Below are positions 9,187-18,443 of a stretch of DNA of 64,000 nucleotides, in pieces; the first letter of the stretch is position 1; each line of letters starts with the position of its first letter. This DNA comes from an uncultured Selenomonadaceae bacterium. Its GTDB lineage: Bacteria; Bacillota; Negativicutes; Selenomonadales; Selenomonadaceae. The position numbers and the translations under genes were made by a program. The DNA lies in contig CACYXR010000016.1 of NCBI GenBank assembly GCA_902778455.1, positions 1-64,000 on the forward strand. The letters run 5' to 3'. The notes beneath the pieces were generated by a model. It was given only the letters and a program-made list of their open reading frames with translations, did not search any database and was not told the origin of the DNA.

Positions 9187-9223
9187 TCGTCATACTGCCT
9201 TCTTCATATTTCCCATTACTATT

Positions 9224-10354
9224 TCAGCGCTGATAAAAAGCTTCTACTTGTGCGCAAACTTCACGCACTTGTTTTGATTTTAACCCATAATACAAAGGCA
9301 ACCGTAAAAGCCGGTCACTTTCTTTTGTCGTACAAATGTCTTCGCCGCTAAAACGTCCAAATCTTTTCCCCGCAGGTGCGGAATGAAGCGGGATATAATG
9401 GAACACCGCCATGATTCCATGTTCTTTCAAGAATGAAATCAATTTTGTCCGTTCTTGCAATTCCTGCGTCTTAATAAAAAACATATGTGCATTATGTTGA
9501 CATTCCTTAGGAATAATTTGCAACTCAATCTTTCCTACATCTCGTAGCGGAGAAAGCAACTGATAATAAAGCTCCCAAGCCGCCACGCGACTTTCCTGTA
9601 TTTCCTCCGCATGCTGAAGCTGCGCCCAAAGGTACGCTGCATTTAGTTCGCTGGGCAAATAACTGTCACCAAAATCTACCCAAGTGTATTTATCGACCTC
9701 ACCACGGTAAAATTGAGAACGGTTGGTCCCCTTTTCCCAAAAGATCTCCGCGCGCCCCACATCTTCTGCATGATTAACAACAAGCGCTCCGCCTTCGCCC
9801 ATAGAGAGATTTTTCGTTTCATGAAAAGAATAGCAACCATAGTCCCCGATTGTTCCAAGATACTTCCCTTTATAGGTACTCATAACACCTTGCGCTGCAT
9901 CCTCAACAACTTTAAGCCGGTATCGCTCTGCAATATCCATGATAACATCCATCTCGCAGGCAACACCGGCATAATGAACCACGACAATCGCTTTCGTTCT
10001 GTCCGTGATTGCCGCCTCTATTTTCTTTTCATCAATATTCATCGTATCGGGACGGATATCAACAAAGACCGGGGTCCCCCCTCCAAGGACAACCGACGTA
10101 GCCGTGCTGGAAAATGTATAGCTTGGCAAAATGACTTCATCGCCCGGCGCAAATCCGCAAAGCAACATCGCCATATCTAGCGCCGCGGTCCCACTTGTCG
10201 TAAGCAAAACCTTTTCCGCGTTAAAACGTTCTTCCATCCAAGTATGGCAAAGCTTTGTAAAATGACCAGCCCCGCTTATTTTTTTCGCCGCAATCACCTT
10301 GCCGATATATTTCATTTCATCGCCCGTTACTGGTGGAACATTAAACGGAATCAT
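9224..10354 (-). CDS. wecE: TDP-4-oxo-6-deoxyhexose aminotransferase, WecE-like
   Basis: A 376-residue PLP enzyme of the DegT/DnrJ/EryC1/StrS family, collinear with enterobacterial WecE (RffA): MIPFNVPPV at the N-terminus, GDEVILPSYTF, the VVEDAAQG motif, and FHETKN with the catalytic lysine. WecE converts TDP-4-oxo-6-deoxy-D-glucose to TDP-4-amino-4,6-dideoxy-D-galactose using glutamate. The RmlA/RmlB enzymes that make its substrate are not in this window. First gene of the operon, with a strong promoter. In E. coli the product feeds enterobacterial common antigen; here the neighbours suggest a lipid-monophosphate route instead. Confidence 0.9.
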   Translation of the reverse strand: MIPFNVPPVTGDEMKYIGKVIAAKKISGAGHFTKLCHTWMEERFNAEKVLLTTSGTAALDMAMLLCGFAPGDEVILPSYTFSSTATSVVLGGGTPVFVDIRPDTMNIDEKKIEAAITDRTKAIVVVHYAGVACEMDVIMDIAERYRLKVVEDAAQGVMSTYKGKYLGTIGDYGCYSFHETKNLSMGEGGALVVNHAEDVGRAEIFWEKGTNRSQFYRGEVDKYTWVDFGDSYLPSELNAAYLWAQLQHAEEIQESRVAAWELYYQLLSPLRDVGKIELQIIPKECQHNAHMFFIKTQELQERTKLISFLKEHGIMAVFHYIPLHSAPAGKRFGRFSGEDICTTKESDRLLRLPLYYGLKSKQVREVCAQVEAFYQR

Positions 10355-10409
10355 GCAATTCTTCCCCCAAATCTTATTATATCCTACCTTTTATAATAGA
10401 TTGCAGTTA

Positions 10410-10438
10410 ATTGTAATATGTTCTATGTTGCTTGTCAA
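10410..10438 (-). promoter_or_regulatory. Strong sigma-A promoter of the surface-sugar operon
   Basis: On the minus strand, TTGACA (10433-10438) and TACAAT (10410-10415) are separated by exactly 17 nt, about 55 nt before the wecE-like ATG. Confidence 0.85.
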
Positions 10439-10499
10439 ATAAAGGCAAAGTAATAGAGCCTTTCATTGCCGAAAGCAATATTCCATATTACACACCCTT

Positions 10500-12077
10500 T
10501 CAAGCCATCACCCTTTCTTCCGCCAATTCTTCCAATTCCGCGATGTCGCCGTCATCCGCCAGCGCGTAGACGAAATCCCCAGACTGCAAGACCAGCGGTC
10601 CCGTTGGGACCAATTCCGTTTCCCCGCGCCGCACCTGCACCAACAGGCACTCCTCCGGCCATGTGATTTCGGCGATGGTCTTGCCGTCGAGGCGGCTGCC
10701 CTCCCCGACATTGAATTCCGCTATCGTCCGGTGATGCGCCATGACCTGATGAATCTTCGCCCGTGCCCGAAGCAGACGTTCCAGCAGCATATCGTAGACC
10801 GGCTCGCCTTTGAGCGCGTCCGCCGTCAGATACGCGGTGATCGAAACGAAAATCAGGGCCAGCATGTGATGGAAGGAACCGGTCATTTCCATGATCAGCA
10901 CGCTGCCCGTGATCGGCGCTCTGACCACGGCGGCGAAATAAGCAGCCATGCCGTAGACGATAAAGCTCACCGTCAGCGACGGATCGAAAAGCCCGGCCAT
11001 CGCAGTAAGTTTCGAGAACACGGCTCCTCCCAGCGCGCCGAGCACCAGCATCGGCAGGAAGATTCCTCCCGGAACTCCCGAACCGAAGCAAAGCATCGTG
11101 AATGCAAATTTTGCCGCCAAGAGCAGCAACAAAAAGGAGAGCGCAAAATCCTTCCGAATCAGCGTATCAACCAGTGCACTGCCGCCGCCGAGCACCTCCG
11201 GCAGCACGAACGCCAATGCAAAGGAAAGGAACAGCGGCAGCAGATATTTTGCCGCGCCCCATTGTTTCTGGAACGGAAATTTTTGATAGGCGTCCAGCGC
11301 AGCCTCCAGCACACGATTGAACACCACGCCGAGCACGCCCACGAATATGCCGAGAGGGAACAGCAGCGCAGCGTGCGCCAGCGACAGCGAGGGCAAGTCG
11401 CCGATATGGAAGACCGGCGTCATGCCGAGCATAGAGCCCGCCACCGTCGCCGCACTGACCGCCGCCGCAACCGTTGCCATCAGCACCAGAGGCGAAAAAC
11501 TTTTCGTCAGTTCCTCCAGACAGAAAATCACACCGGCCAGCGGCGCGTTGAACGCCGCCGCAAGCCCCGCGCCCGATCCGGCGGTCAGCAGAAACCGCTC
11601 TTCGCTGCGCGGACGCAGCCGCAGGCGGCTGAACCATTGCCCGACGCAGGCGCCGAGCTGCACGCTGGGTCCCTCGCGCCCCAGCGACATTCCCGCGCCG
11701 ATGGCCAGCACGCCGCCGATAAATTTCAGCGCCAACACCCGCTGCGCGTTCATGCGGATCCGCCCCAGAAGGATCGCTTTCACCTGCGGAATGCCGCTGC
11801 CGGAAATCAAAGGCTCGACATCAAGGAACTTCGCCAAAATCCACGCGATACATACGAACAAAAGTCCCCAACCGGCGAAACCGACGGGAAACGACTCCGC
11901 CATCCAATCAAAAAGAATCGGACGGTAAATCTCCGTCAATTCCAAAAGCCGACGGAACAGGGCGACAACTACGCCGACGCCGATTCCCACCAGCGCCCCC
12001 TCGCAAAAAAGCCGCAGCCGGAACGCCCGCTCGTCAGCCAAAAAATGCAGCGCGTCCCGCATCCGATCCCAACGCAC
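10500..12077 (-). CDS. ClC-family chloride channel/antiporter with TrkA-C-like domain
   Basis: Membrane protein of 525 residues. The ClC selectivity-filter motifs are present: GSGIPQ, GREGPSVQ and GVPGGIFLPML. After the ten-plus helices (to about residue 440) there is a C-terminal soluble domain (SRLDGKTIAEI...GDFVYALADDGD) of the TrkA-C/RCK-C type, which in other channels binds a regulatory ligand. Cl-/H+ exchange in acid resistance is the commonest role of bacterial ClCs. The frame begins with GTG at 12077, preceded by GAGGTGAGGG at short spacing. Confidence 0.88.
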   Translation of the reverse strand: MRWDRMRDALHFLADERAFRLRLFCEGALVGIGVGVVVALFRRLLELTEIYRPILFDWMAESFPVGFAGWGLLFVCIAWILAKFLDVEPLISGSGIPQVKAILLGRIRMNAQRVLALKFIGGVLAIGAGMSLGREGPSVQLGACVGQWFSRLRLRPRSEERFLLTAGSGAGLAAAFNAPLAGVIFCLEELTKSFSPLVLMATVAAAVSAATVAGSMLGMTPVFHIGDLPSLSLAHAALLFPLGIFVGVLGVVFNRVLEAALDAYQKFPFQKQWGAAKYLLPLFLSFALAFVLPEVLGGGSALVDTLIRKDFALSFLLLLLAAKFAFTMLCFGSGVPGGIFLPMLVLGALGGAVFSKLTAMAGLFDPSLTVSFIVYGMAAYFAAVVRAPITGSVLIMEMTGSFHHMLALIFVSITAYLTADALKGEPVYDMLLERLLRARAKIHQVMAHHRTIAEFNVGEGSRLDGKTIAEITWPEECLLVQVRRGETELVPTGPLVLQSGDFVYALADDGDIAELEELAEERVMA

Positions 12078-12144
12078 AATCCCTCACCTCTTTTTTCTAA
12101 AAAACAGCGGCAAACTATCTTTGCACAGTTCCCTATTTTCGCAG

Positions 12145-12185
12145 AAAAAAAACGCATTGTCCACTGTTTGACAATGCGTTTTTTC
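12145..12185. terminator. Terminator of the ctsR-clpC operon
   Basis: An 11-bp stem (AACGCATTGTC with GACAATGCGTT) is flanked by A/T runs on both sides. It reads mainly as the minus-strand terminator that follows clpC and the small frame after it. Confidence 0.85.
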
Positions 12186-12187
12186 TA

Positions 12188-12322
12188 TTATCTGCCTCTT
12201 CCTGTGAAAATCTGCGCCATGCGGCGGAAAAGCCATGAAACGGCGACAGCGAGATTCAGCAGGAAATTTGCCGCCTGCGCCGCGAACCCCTTCGGCGCCA
12301 GCTTATTTTGACGTCGGGACAT
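12188..12322 (-). CDS. Candidate 44-residue cationic membrane-associated small protein
   Basis: A short frame begins inside the 3' end of clpC (20-nt overlap), has GGAAGAGGA nine nt before its ATG, and ends just before the operon terminator. The product is basic (MSRRQNK at the start, TGRGR at the end) with one hydrophobic stretch ([14 protein letters not shown]). It would be the last gene of the CtsR operon. I do not recognise it. It is supported only by its ribosome-binding site, the coupling to clpC and the terminator position; conservation in relatives would decide. Confidence 0.45.
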   Translation of the reverse strand: MSRRQNKLAPKGFAAQAANFLLNLAVAVSWLFRRMAQIFTGRGR

Positions 12323-14771
12323 GGGCGCCGGTCCTCTTCCGTTTCGCGGGCAGCTTCCGCGCAAATTCCAGCGCGTCGCCGACCTTCTTGGCGTTTATCG
12401 TGTCGCCCGCACGGAATTCCCGTGCCAGCAGCTTCTCGGACAGCGGATCCTCGATCATCTTCCGGATCGCGCGCTTCAGCGGACGCGCGCCAAACTTGAA
12501 GTCCGTCCCTTTTTCGACGAGCATCGCCTTGACCGCGGGGCTCAGCGCCAGCTTCATTTCCTTTTCCGCCAGCCGCGCCCGCACATCGCCCAGCAAAATA
12601 TCGACGATGGCGGAAAGCTCGTCTTTGCCGAGGGCGTGGAAAACCAGCGTCTCGTCTAAACGGTTCAAAAACTCCGGTTTGAAGACTTTTTTCGTTTCCT
12701 CCAGCACGCGCTTTTTCGCGCGTTCCTGCCCTTCCGTCTCCGTATCCCGCGCCAGGAATCCCATGGTCGCGCCTTCGTCCTTCAGGAAGCTGGCGCCTAC
12801 GTTCGACGTCATGATGACCACGGTGTTCTTGAAATCGGCTGTACGCCCCTGGCTGTCGGTCAGCCGCCCGTCCTCCATCACCTGCAGCAGGATGTTGAAA
12901 ACGTCGGGATGCGCCTTCTCGATCTCGTCCAGCAGGATGATCGAGTACGGCTTTTTCCTCACCGCGTCGGTAAGCTGACCGCCCTCCTCGTAGCCGACGT
13001 AGCCCGGAGGCGCGCCGACGAGCCGTGAGACGGTAAATTTTTCCATATACTCGGACATGTCGAAGCGGATGATCGCGTCCTCACTGTCGAAAAGCGTTTC
13101 CGCCAGCGCCTTCGCCAGTTCCGTCTTGCCCACGCCCGTCGGTCCGAGGAACAGGAACGAGCCGATGGGACGTTTCGGGTCTTTGAGTCCCGCCCGCGCA
13201 CGGCGGATGGCGCGGGAAAGCGCGACAACCGCTTCGCTCTGCCCGACAACCCGCTTCTTCAGCAGCTTCTCCATGTCAAGCAGGCGCTCGGACTCCTTCG
13301 CCTCGATCTTGCGGACCGGGATACCCGTCCAAAGCCCAACAGCTTCAGCAATATCTTCCTCGGTCACGAGGATTTGCTCCTGCCCGCTTTCCTTCCATGC
13401 ATCCTGCGCCGTTTCAAGACGCTTCCTGACCGCGCCCTCCTCGTCCCTGAGCAGCGCGGCGCGCTCGTATTCCTGCGCGTCGATGGCGCTTTCCTTTTCG
13501 ACGCGGATGCGCTCCAGTTCTTTTTCCGCCTCGCGCACGCCGTCAGGCTGCGCAACGGTCGTCATCCGTACCTTGGACGCGGCCTCGTCCATCAGGTCAA
13601 TGGCTTTGTCCGGCAGGAAACGGTCGGTGATATACCGTTTGGAAAGGCGCACCGCCGCGTCAATCGCTTCGTCGGTAATCGTCGCCTTATGAAAATCCTC
13701 ATAGGTCTCCCGCAATCCGCGCAAAATGGCGACCGCCTCGTCGGCGTCCGGCTCCTCGACCAGCACCGTCTGAAAACGCCGCACCAGCGCCGCGTCCTTC
13801 TCGAAATATTTCCGATATTCCTTCAGCGTCGTCGCGCCGATGACCTGAATCTCCCCCCGGGAAAGCGCGGGCTTCAGGATATTCGCCGCGTCAAGAGAGC
13901 CCTCGGCGCCGCCCGCGCCGATCAGCGTGTGCATCTCGTCGATAAACAGGATAACATTTTTCGCGCGGCGGATTTCCGCGAGGATGTTCTTCATGCGCTC
14001 CTCGAATTCGCCCCGATACTTCGTACCGGCGACAATCGAAGCCATCGACAGTGAAATGACGCGCTTGTCCCGCAGCATGAACGGCACGGCGCCGGCCGCG
14101 ATTGCCTGCGCCAATCCCTCGACGACGGCGGTCTTCCCGACGCCCGGCTCGCCGATCAGGATTGGATTGTTTTTCACGCGGCGCGATAGAATCTGGATTA
14201 CGCGGCGAATCTCCCTTTCCCGGCCGATCACCGGATCAAGCTTTTTCTTCGCGGCCATTTCACTCAGCGACCGCCCATAGCGAGTCAAGAGAGGCGTGCC
14301 CGTCCCCTTTTCGCCGTCCTCCTGCTCATCTTCGTCCTCCTCGTCGTCCAGCATCTCAAAAATCGTCTCCCGAAGGAGGTCAAGATCGATGCCCAATGAC
14401 GCCAGAACCCGCGCCGCCGTGTTCTCGCTCTCTCGCGTCAGCGCCAGCAGGATATGCTCGGTCCCGATAAAATCATGGTCGAGCCGCTTCGCTTCCTCGA
14501 CGGAAAACTGCATGACGCGCTTCGCGCCGAGCGTGTAATAAGGATTGTCCGGCGCCCCTTCCGGCGCGCCCGAAACCCGCCCGACACGCGCCTGCGCCGT
14601 CTCGAACTCGACGCCGAGCTCCGCGAGCACATGCGCCGCAAAGCTCTCCCGTTCATGCAGGACGCCCAACAGCAAGTGCTCCGGACCGATATGGCTTTTT
14701 CCCCGTTCCAATGCTTCCCGCTGCGCATATTTCAGCGCCGCGATGGCATGGGGCGTAAATTGGTTGTTCAT
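12303..14771 (-). CDS. clpC: ATP-dependent protease ATPase ClpC
   Basis: Hsp100 unfoldase of 822 residues that feeds substrates to ClpP; in Firmicutes it recognises McsB-phosphorylated arginines. N-terminal Clp-N repeats occupy about residues 1-145. AAA-1 has Walker A GEPGVGKT near 205. A UVR-type coiled segment lies near 420-460, and AAA-2 has [14 protein letters not shown] near 545. A loop for ClpP docking is expected in AAA-2. Its ATG overlaps the mcsB stop (ATGA). Fourth gene of the ctsR operon and subject to CtsR. Confidence 0.96.
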   Translation of the reverse strand: MNNQFTPHAIAALKYAQREALERGKSHIGPEHLLLGVLHERESFAAHVLAELGVEFETAQARVGRVSGAPEGAPDNPYYTLGAKRVMQFSVEEAKRLDHDFIGTEHILLALTRESENTAARVLASLGIDLDLLRETIFEMLDDEEDEDEQEDGEKGTGTPLLTRYGRSLSEMAAKKKLDPVIGREREIRRVIQILSRRVKNNPILIGEPGVGKTAVVEGLAQAIAAGAVPFMLRDKRVISLSMASIVAGTKYRGEFEERMKNILAEIRRAKNVILFIDEMHTLIGAGGAEGSLDAANILKPALSRGEIQVIGATTLKEYRKYFEKDAALVRRFQTVLVEEPDADEAVAILRGLRETYEDFHKATITDEAIDAAVRLSKRYITDRFLPDKAIDLMDEAASKVRMTTVAQPDGVREAEKELERIRVEKESAIDAQEYERAALLRDEEGAVRKRLETAQDAWKESGQEQILVTEEDIAEAVGLWTGIPVRKIEAKESERLLDMEKLLKKRVVGQSEAVVALSRAIRRARAGLKDPKRPIGSFLFLGPTGVGKTELAKALAETLFDSEDAIIRFDMSEYMEKFTVSRLVGAPPGYVGYEEGGQLTDAVRKKPYSIILLDEIEKAHPDVFNILLQVMEDGRLTDSQGRTADFKNTVVIMTSNVGASFLKDEGATMGFLARDTETEGQERAKKRVLEETKKVFKPEFLNRLDETLVFHALGKDELSAIVDILLGDVRARLAEKEMKLALSPAVKAMLVEKGTDFKFGARPLKRAIRKMIEDPLSEKLLAREFRAGDTINAKKVGDALEFARKLPAKRKRTGAHVPTSK

Positions 14772-15856
14772 GTTGCTTTCTCCTGTCCCGGCGCGCCGCC
14801 CGCGAGGATTTCCCGCACGACGGCAGCGCGTTTCCGGTCAATTTCCGTTTGCGATAAATTGTCGTTTCCGGCAAGGTTTTTCAAATAGCTGGGACGGCTT
14901 GCGATCAACAGCTCCGAAGACCGTTCTGCCGTTGCCTCATGCAGAAGCCCGAGGTCCAGCCCCAGCCGCACCTTACTGATCAGCTCCAGCACTTCGCTCT
15001 CCCCCAAGAATCGGGCATATTTCAGCACGCCGAAAGAACGCCAGACCGCGTCCTCCAAACGTTCCTTCGAAGTCATGGCCAGCGCCTTCCGCGCCCGCCG
15101 CTCATTGTCGATAATCTGCGTCGCCGCGTTCATCAGGTTCTCGATAATGGCCTGTTCTGTGAATCCCAGAGTGAGTTGGTTTGACACGGCGAAAATATTG
15201 CCGACGGTCTCGCTGCCCTCGCCGTACAGCCCGCGCACCGACAGCCCGAGCTGCTGGGAAATGTTGATGATATTGTTGATATTCCGCGTGTATACGAGAC
15301 CCGGCAGATGGAGCAGCACCGTCGCCCGAAGACCCGTGCCGAGATTCGTCGGACAGCTTGTCAGATACCCCATCTTTTCATCGAAGGCTACGTCCAGCGT
15401 TTCTTCCACCGCGTCGTCGACACGAAACGCCAAATCCAGCGGCGTCCGAAGATCCAGCCCCGAAGCCATAGCATGGATCCGAAGATGGTCGTCTTCATTC
15501 ACGAGGATGCTGCATTTGCGGTCGCGGCTGATGAATGCGCTGCGATAAGCGGGATTCTCGACCAATCTTTTGCTGATGAGCTGCTTTTCCGCCAGCACTT
15601 CCCGCTCCATTTGCGCAATCGCGTCCATGCCCACAGCGTCAAAAGACTGCCCCGCCGTTTCCTCGATGCGGCCGAAAACCGACGCCGCCCGATTCTGCAC
15701 CTCGGCAAGCTGCTGCCGATTCGCTCGGTTCGGGAAAGGAAGCCGCGCAAAATTCCTCGCGAGACGCACGCGGCTCGCCAATACCACATCCCCTGCCTCG
15801 CCTTCGCGCCCAAACCAGGAAAGGCGATAGTCGCGGTAAAGATCATGCACGGCCAT
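14768..15856 (-). CDS. mcsB: Protein-arginine kinase McsB
   Basis: Guanidino-kinase-fold protein of 362 residues that phosphorylates arginines, including those of CtsR, and so marks proteins for ClpCP. The start of the kinase domain is clear ([13 protein letters not shown]), and CPTNLGTG and the C-terminal RPSYL segment follow family order. I chose ATG 15856, which gives the usual N-terminus and lies 14 nt inside the end of mcsA; a frame opening at 15964 would overlap mcsA far more. Confidence 0.94.
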   Translation of the reverse strand: MAVHDLYRDYRLSWFGREGEAGDVVLASRVRLARNFARLPFPNRANRQQLAEVQNRAASVFGRIEETAGQSFDAVGMDAIAQMEREVLAEKQLISKRLVENPAYRSAFISRDRKCSILVNEDDHLRIHAMASGLDLRTPLDLAFRVDDAVEETLDVAFDEKMGYLTSCPTNLGTGLRATVLLHLPGLVYTRNINNIINISQQLGLSVRGLYGEGSETVGNIFAVSNQLTLGFTEQAIIENLMNAATQIIDNERRARKALAMTSKERLEDAVWRSFGVLKYARFLGESEVLELISKVRLGLDLGLLHEATAERSSELLIASRPSYLKNLAGNDNLSQTEIDRKRAAVVREILAGGAPGQEKAT

Positions 15857-16388
15857 CGGCTTCGCCCCCCTTCTCCTCGGCGGCAATCTTCCGTTCCAGC
15901 TCGCGGATCTTGTCGCGGTATTCGGCTGCCTTTTCATAGGCCTCGCCCTGAACGGCCTCCGCAAGCTTCTCTTTCAAAACCGCAATCTCATGGCGCACCA
16001 CCAGTACGCCGCCCGATCGGCGCGGAATCTTCCCGCTGTGGGTGCTCGAACCGTGTATACGCTTCAGGAGCGGCGCAAGTTGGGCACGAAACGTATTGTA
16101 GCAGACGCTGCACCCAATCTTGCCCGTATGGGCAAAATCCTGAAACGTCATACCGCAGTTTGGGCAGACCAAGCCGGCCTCCGTTTTTTCTTCTTTTTGC
16201 TCCTGCGGCTGACGAAACAACCCCTTCAAAAAATCGTTGACCGTAAACTCCCGCGCGTCCGGCGACGGCATGAAATTCTGATACCGCGCCGCGCACTCTT
16301 CGCAAAGATTCTTATCCATTTTCCCCTCGGGACTGATCTGCGTGATATGGATGCACGCCTCGTTCCGATGGCAGTCGTCGCACAACAT
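15843..16388 (-). CDS. mcsA: McsA, zinc-binding activator of McsB
   Basis: A 181-residue protein with two zinc-knuckle pairs (CDDC/CEEC and CPNC/CSVC) and a C-terminal UVR motif (about 135-175, AAEYRDKIRELERKIA). McsA binds and activates McsB and helps to control CtsR under heat and metal stress. Second gene of the operon, 20 nt after ctsR. Confidence 0.93.
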   Translation of the reverse strand: MLCDDCHRNEACIHITQISPEGKMDKNLCEECAARYQNFMPSPDAREFTVNDFLKGLFRQPQEQKEEKTEAGLVCPNCGMTFQDFAHTGKIGCSVCYNTFRAQLAPLLKRIHGSSTHSGKIPRRSGGVLVVRHEIAVLKEKLAEAVQGEAYEKAAEYRDKIRELERKIAAEEKGGEADGRA

Positions 16389-16408
16389 TTAGTATCCCCC
16401 TCAATCCC

Positions 16409-16855
16409 TTATGAAAGTCTTTCCAGCGTCATGAACAGCGTCCGAAGCAGCCGCACCCGCTCCTCCGGCTCCATCGTCTCATACGCCGTCTGCGCCGTCG
16501 TCAGCAGCAGCGCCGCTTCGCGGTTCGTGATCATCTGGTGCTTCAAGAGATACGCAATCATCGACTGCACGACGGAAAACTCCGTGTCCTCGTCGATTTT
16601 TTCCTGCATATCCTGATAGACAAGCTGACGCATCGGCACCTGCACAATCCGGATAAAACCGCCCAGCCCGCGCCGGGACTCCACATGGAATCCCCGTGCC
16701 GGCGTGAATCGCGTGGACAGCACATAACTGATCTGCGACGGCGCGCAGGAAATCTTGTCCGCAATCTCCGTGCGCCGAAGCTCCACATGTCCGTCCTCCT
16801 GCGCCGCAAGCTGCCGGAGGATATAGCTTTCAATCAAATCCGCGATATTGCTCAT
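16409..16855 (-). CDS. ctsR: Transcriptional repressor CtsR
   Basis: A 148-residue repressor of class III heat-shock genes. The N-terminal winged helix (MSNIADLIESYI...CAPSQISYVLSTRFT) with the ESRRGLGG wing that contacts DNA is well conserved. ATG 16855 has AAGGTGA upstream; an earlier TTG at 16870 would lie within that ribosome-binding site. It heads ctsR-mcsA-mcsB-clpC and should repress its own promoter through the repeats at 16889-16902 and 16920-16933. Confidence 0.94.
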   Translation of the reverse strand: MSNIADLIESYILRQLAAQEDGHVELRRTEIADKISCAPSQISYVLSTRFTPARGFHVESRRGLGGFIRIVQVPMRQLVYQDMQEKIDEDTEFSVVQSMIAYLLKHQMITNREAALLLTTAQTAYETMEPEERVRLLRTLFMTLERLS

Positions 16856-16888
16856 AACGATCACCTTCAAATCAAAACAACAGCATGA

Positions 16889-16942
16889 TTGACCATTTGA
16901 CCTTTTCTATATTATTATATTTGACATTTCGACATTTCGCAA
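16889..16942 (-). promoter_or_regulatory. ctsR promoter with two CtsR-type operators
   Basis: On the minus strand TTGCGA (16937-16942) and TATAAT (16914-16919) are 17 nt apart. GTCGAAATGTCAAA (16920-16933) sits in the spacer and GGTCAAATGGTCAA (16889-16902) lies just after the -10. Both are direct repeats of the GGTCAAA half-site recognised by CtsR, but with an 8-nt period, whereas I recall about 10 nt for the Bacillus consensus. Confidence 0.75.
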
Positions 16943-16966
16943 GTGTTTTTTACGACTCCCCTGAAC

Positions 16967-17007
16967 AAAAACCGGCGTTGATTGGAATTATCCAACCGAC
17001 GCCGTTT
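16967..17007 (-). terminator. Terminator after atpZ
   Basis: An interrupted stem (GGCGTCGG..TTGGA with TCCAAT..CGCCGG) is followed on the minus strand by TTTTTG. It lies directly after the atpZ stop. Confidence 0.65.
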
Positions 17008-17274
17008 CTAATCTTTGTTTTTTTCGTCTTTCTTATTTTTCCCGAAATGGACGCGCACCTGATAGTAGATTGAATAAATCGCGACGGGAAAGCCCAACGC
17101 GATGCCCGCGAGCGTCCCCGCCGGCGCAATACCGAAAGCTTCGTCCGCCTTCCTGCCGATCCAAATACACGCCAGCACCGTCACCGCAACGGAAGTCCCG
17201 ATGCCCGTAAAATACGAAGCCATCCAAAGCCGGCGCAGGAGCTGCCTGCGCCGGTCTTCTTTCTCATCCGTCAT
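17008..17274 (-). CDS. AtpZ/AtpI-family small membrane protein
   Basis: 88 residues with two hydrophobic helices (about 17-37 and 47-68) and a charged Lys-rich tail. It matches the AtpZ/AtpI family, which assists F0F1-ATP synthase assembly or Mg2+ transport. The start overlaps the wecB stop by 4 nt. No ATP synthase genes follow; an atp operon could lie elsewhere. Confidence 0.7.
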   Translation of the reverse strand: MTDEKEDRRRQLLRRLWMASYFTGIGTSVAVTVLACIWIGRKADEAFGIAPAGTLAGIALGFPVAIYSIYYQVRVHFGKNKKDEKNKD

Positions 17275-18434
17275 GCGAAGGGAACCGGCGGCGTTTCTCG
17301 TTTCCCGTACCGATAGAGGATCGCCTCGACAATACGCCGCGCCGCCTCTCCGTCTCCATACGGGCTTTTTGCTTCCGCCATTAGCGCGTATGCCTTTTCG
17401 TCCGTCAACAGCTTTTTCGCCTCGCTGTAAACGCGCTCCTCCTCTGTTCCGACGAGAAGCACCGTACCCGCTTTCACAGCCTCGGGGCGCTCCGTCGTGT
17501 CGCGCAGGACGAGTACCGGTTTCCCCAATGCGGGGGCTTCCTCCTGCACCCCGCCGGAATCGGTCAGCACCAGAGTCGACCGATGCATCAGATTCGCAAA
17601 GGGCTCGTAGTCCAACGGCTCAATCAAATGCACCCTTGCCGCGCCTCCCAGTTCCTCATTGACGACCTCGCGCACTTTCGGGTTCTTGTGTACGGGGAAT
17701 ACAATCTCGATATCGGGAATCTCGTCCACGAGACGCTTCATGGCCCTGTAAACATGACGCATCGGTTCGCCGAGATTTTCCCTGCGGTGCGTCGTGACCA
17801 GCACGACGCGGCGACTCGCATAGTCGATGCCCGAAAGCGCGTCGTCCGCGAACCCGAATTCCTCTTTTACAGTATGATGCAGCGCGTCAATCACCGTATT
17901 GCCGGTAATGAAAATATCCTTCTCCGGCACATGCTCGGCGCGCAGGTTCTCTGCAGAGGTTGCCGTCGGCGCGAAATGCAGGTCGGCAATGGCGCCGGTC
18001 AAATGGCGGTTCATTTCCTCCGGGAACGGCGAATATTTATTGTAGGTGCGGAGCCCGGCCTCGACATGGCCGACCGCCGTCTGATGGTAATAGGCCGCCA
18101 GCGCGCCCGCGAAGGTCGTCGTAGTGTCGCCGTGGACGAGCACAAGATCCGGCTTTTCCTTCGTCAGCACCTCGTCAAGGCCTTTCATCGCGCGGGTCGT
18201 GATGTCAAAAAGCGTCTGCCCCGCCGCCATGATATCAAGGTCGTAATCCGGCACGATATGAAAAAGACGCAGCACTTGGTCGAGCATTTCCCGATGCTGT
18301 GCCGTCACCGCGACGACAGGAACGATTTCTTCGGGATGCTTTGCCATTTCCATGACCACGGGCGCCATCTTGATTGCCTCGGGGCGCGTGCCGAAAACCG
18401 TCATGATTTTGAGTTTTGCCGCCGCTTCCGCCAT
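17271..18434 (-). CDS. wecB: UDP-N-acetylglucosamine 2-epimerase (non-hydrolysing)
   Basis: A 387-residue enzyme interconverting UDP-GlcNAc and UDP-ManNAc for cell-envelope polysaccharides. Family motifs: VFGTRPEAIKMAPVV at the N-terminus, QHREMLDQ, HGDTTTTF, HVEAGLRT and the TDSGGVQEEAP motif. It follows the tagO/wecA-like gene by 9 nt, so ManNAc is likely used in a polysaccharide begun by that enzyme. Confidence 0.94.
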   Translation of the reverse strand: MAEAAAKLKIMTVFGTRPEAIKMAPVVMEMAKHPEEIVPVVAVTAQHREMLDQVLRLFHIVPDYDLDIMAAGQTLFDITTRAMKGLDEVLTKEKPDLVLVHGDTTTTFAGALAAYYHQTAVGHVEAGLRTYNKYSPFPEEMNRHLTGAIADLHFAPTATSAENLRAEHVPEKDIFITGNTVIDALHHTVKEEFGFADDALSGIDYASRRVVLVTTHRRENLGEPMRHVYRAMKRLVDEIPDIEIVFPVHKNPKVREVVNEELGGAARVHLIEPLDYEPFANLMHRSTLVLTDSGGVQEEAPALGKPVLVLRDTTERPEAVKAGTVLLVGTEEERVYSEAKKLLTDEKAYALMAEAKSPYGDGEAARRIVEAILYRYGKRETPPVPFA

Positions 18435-18443
18435 AATTCTCCC

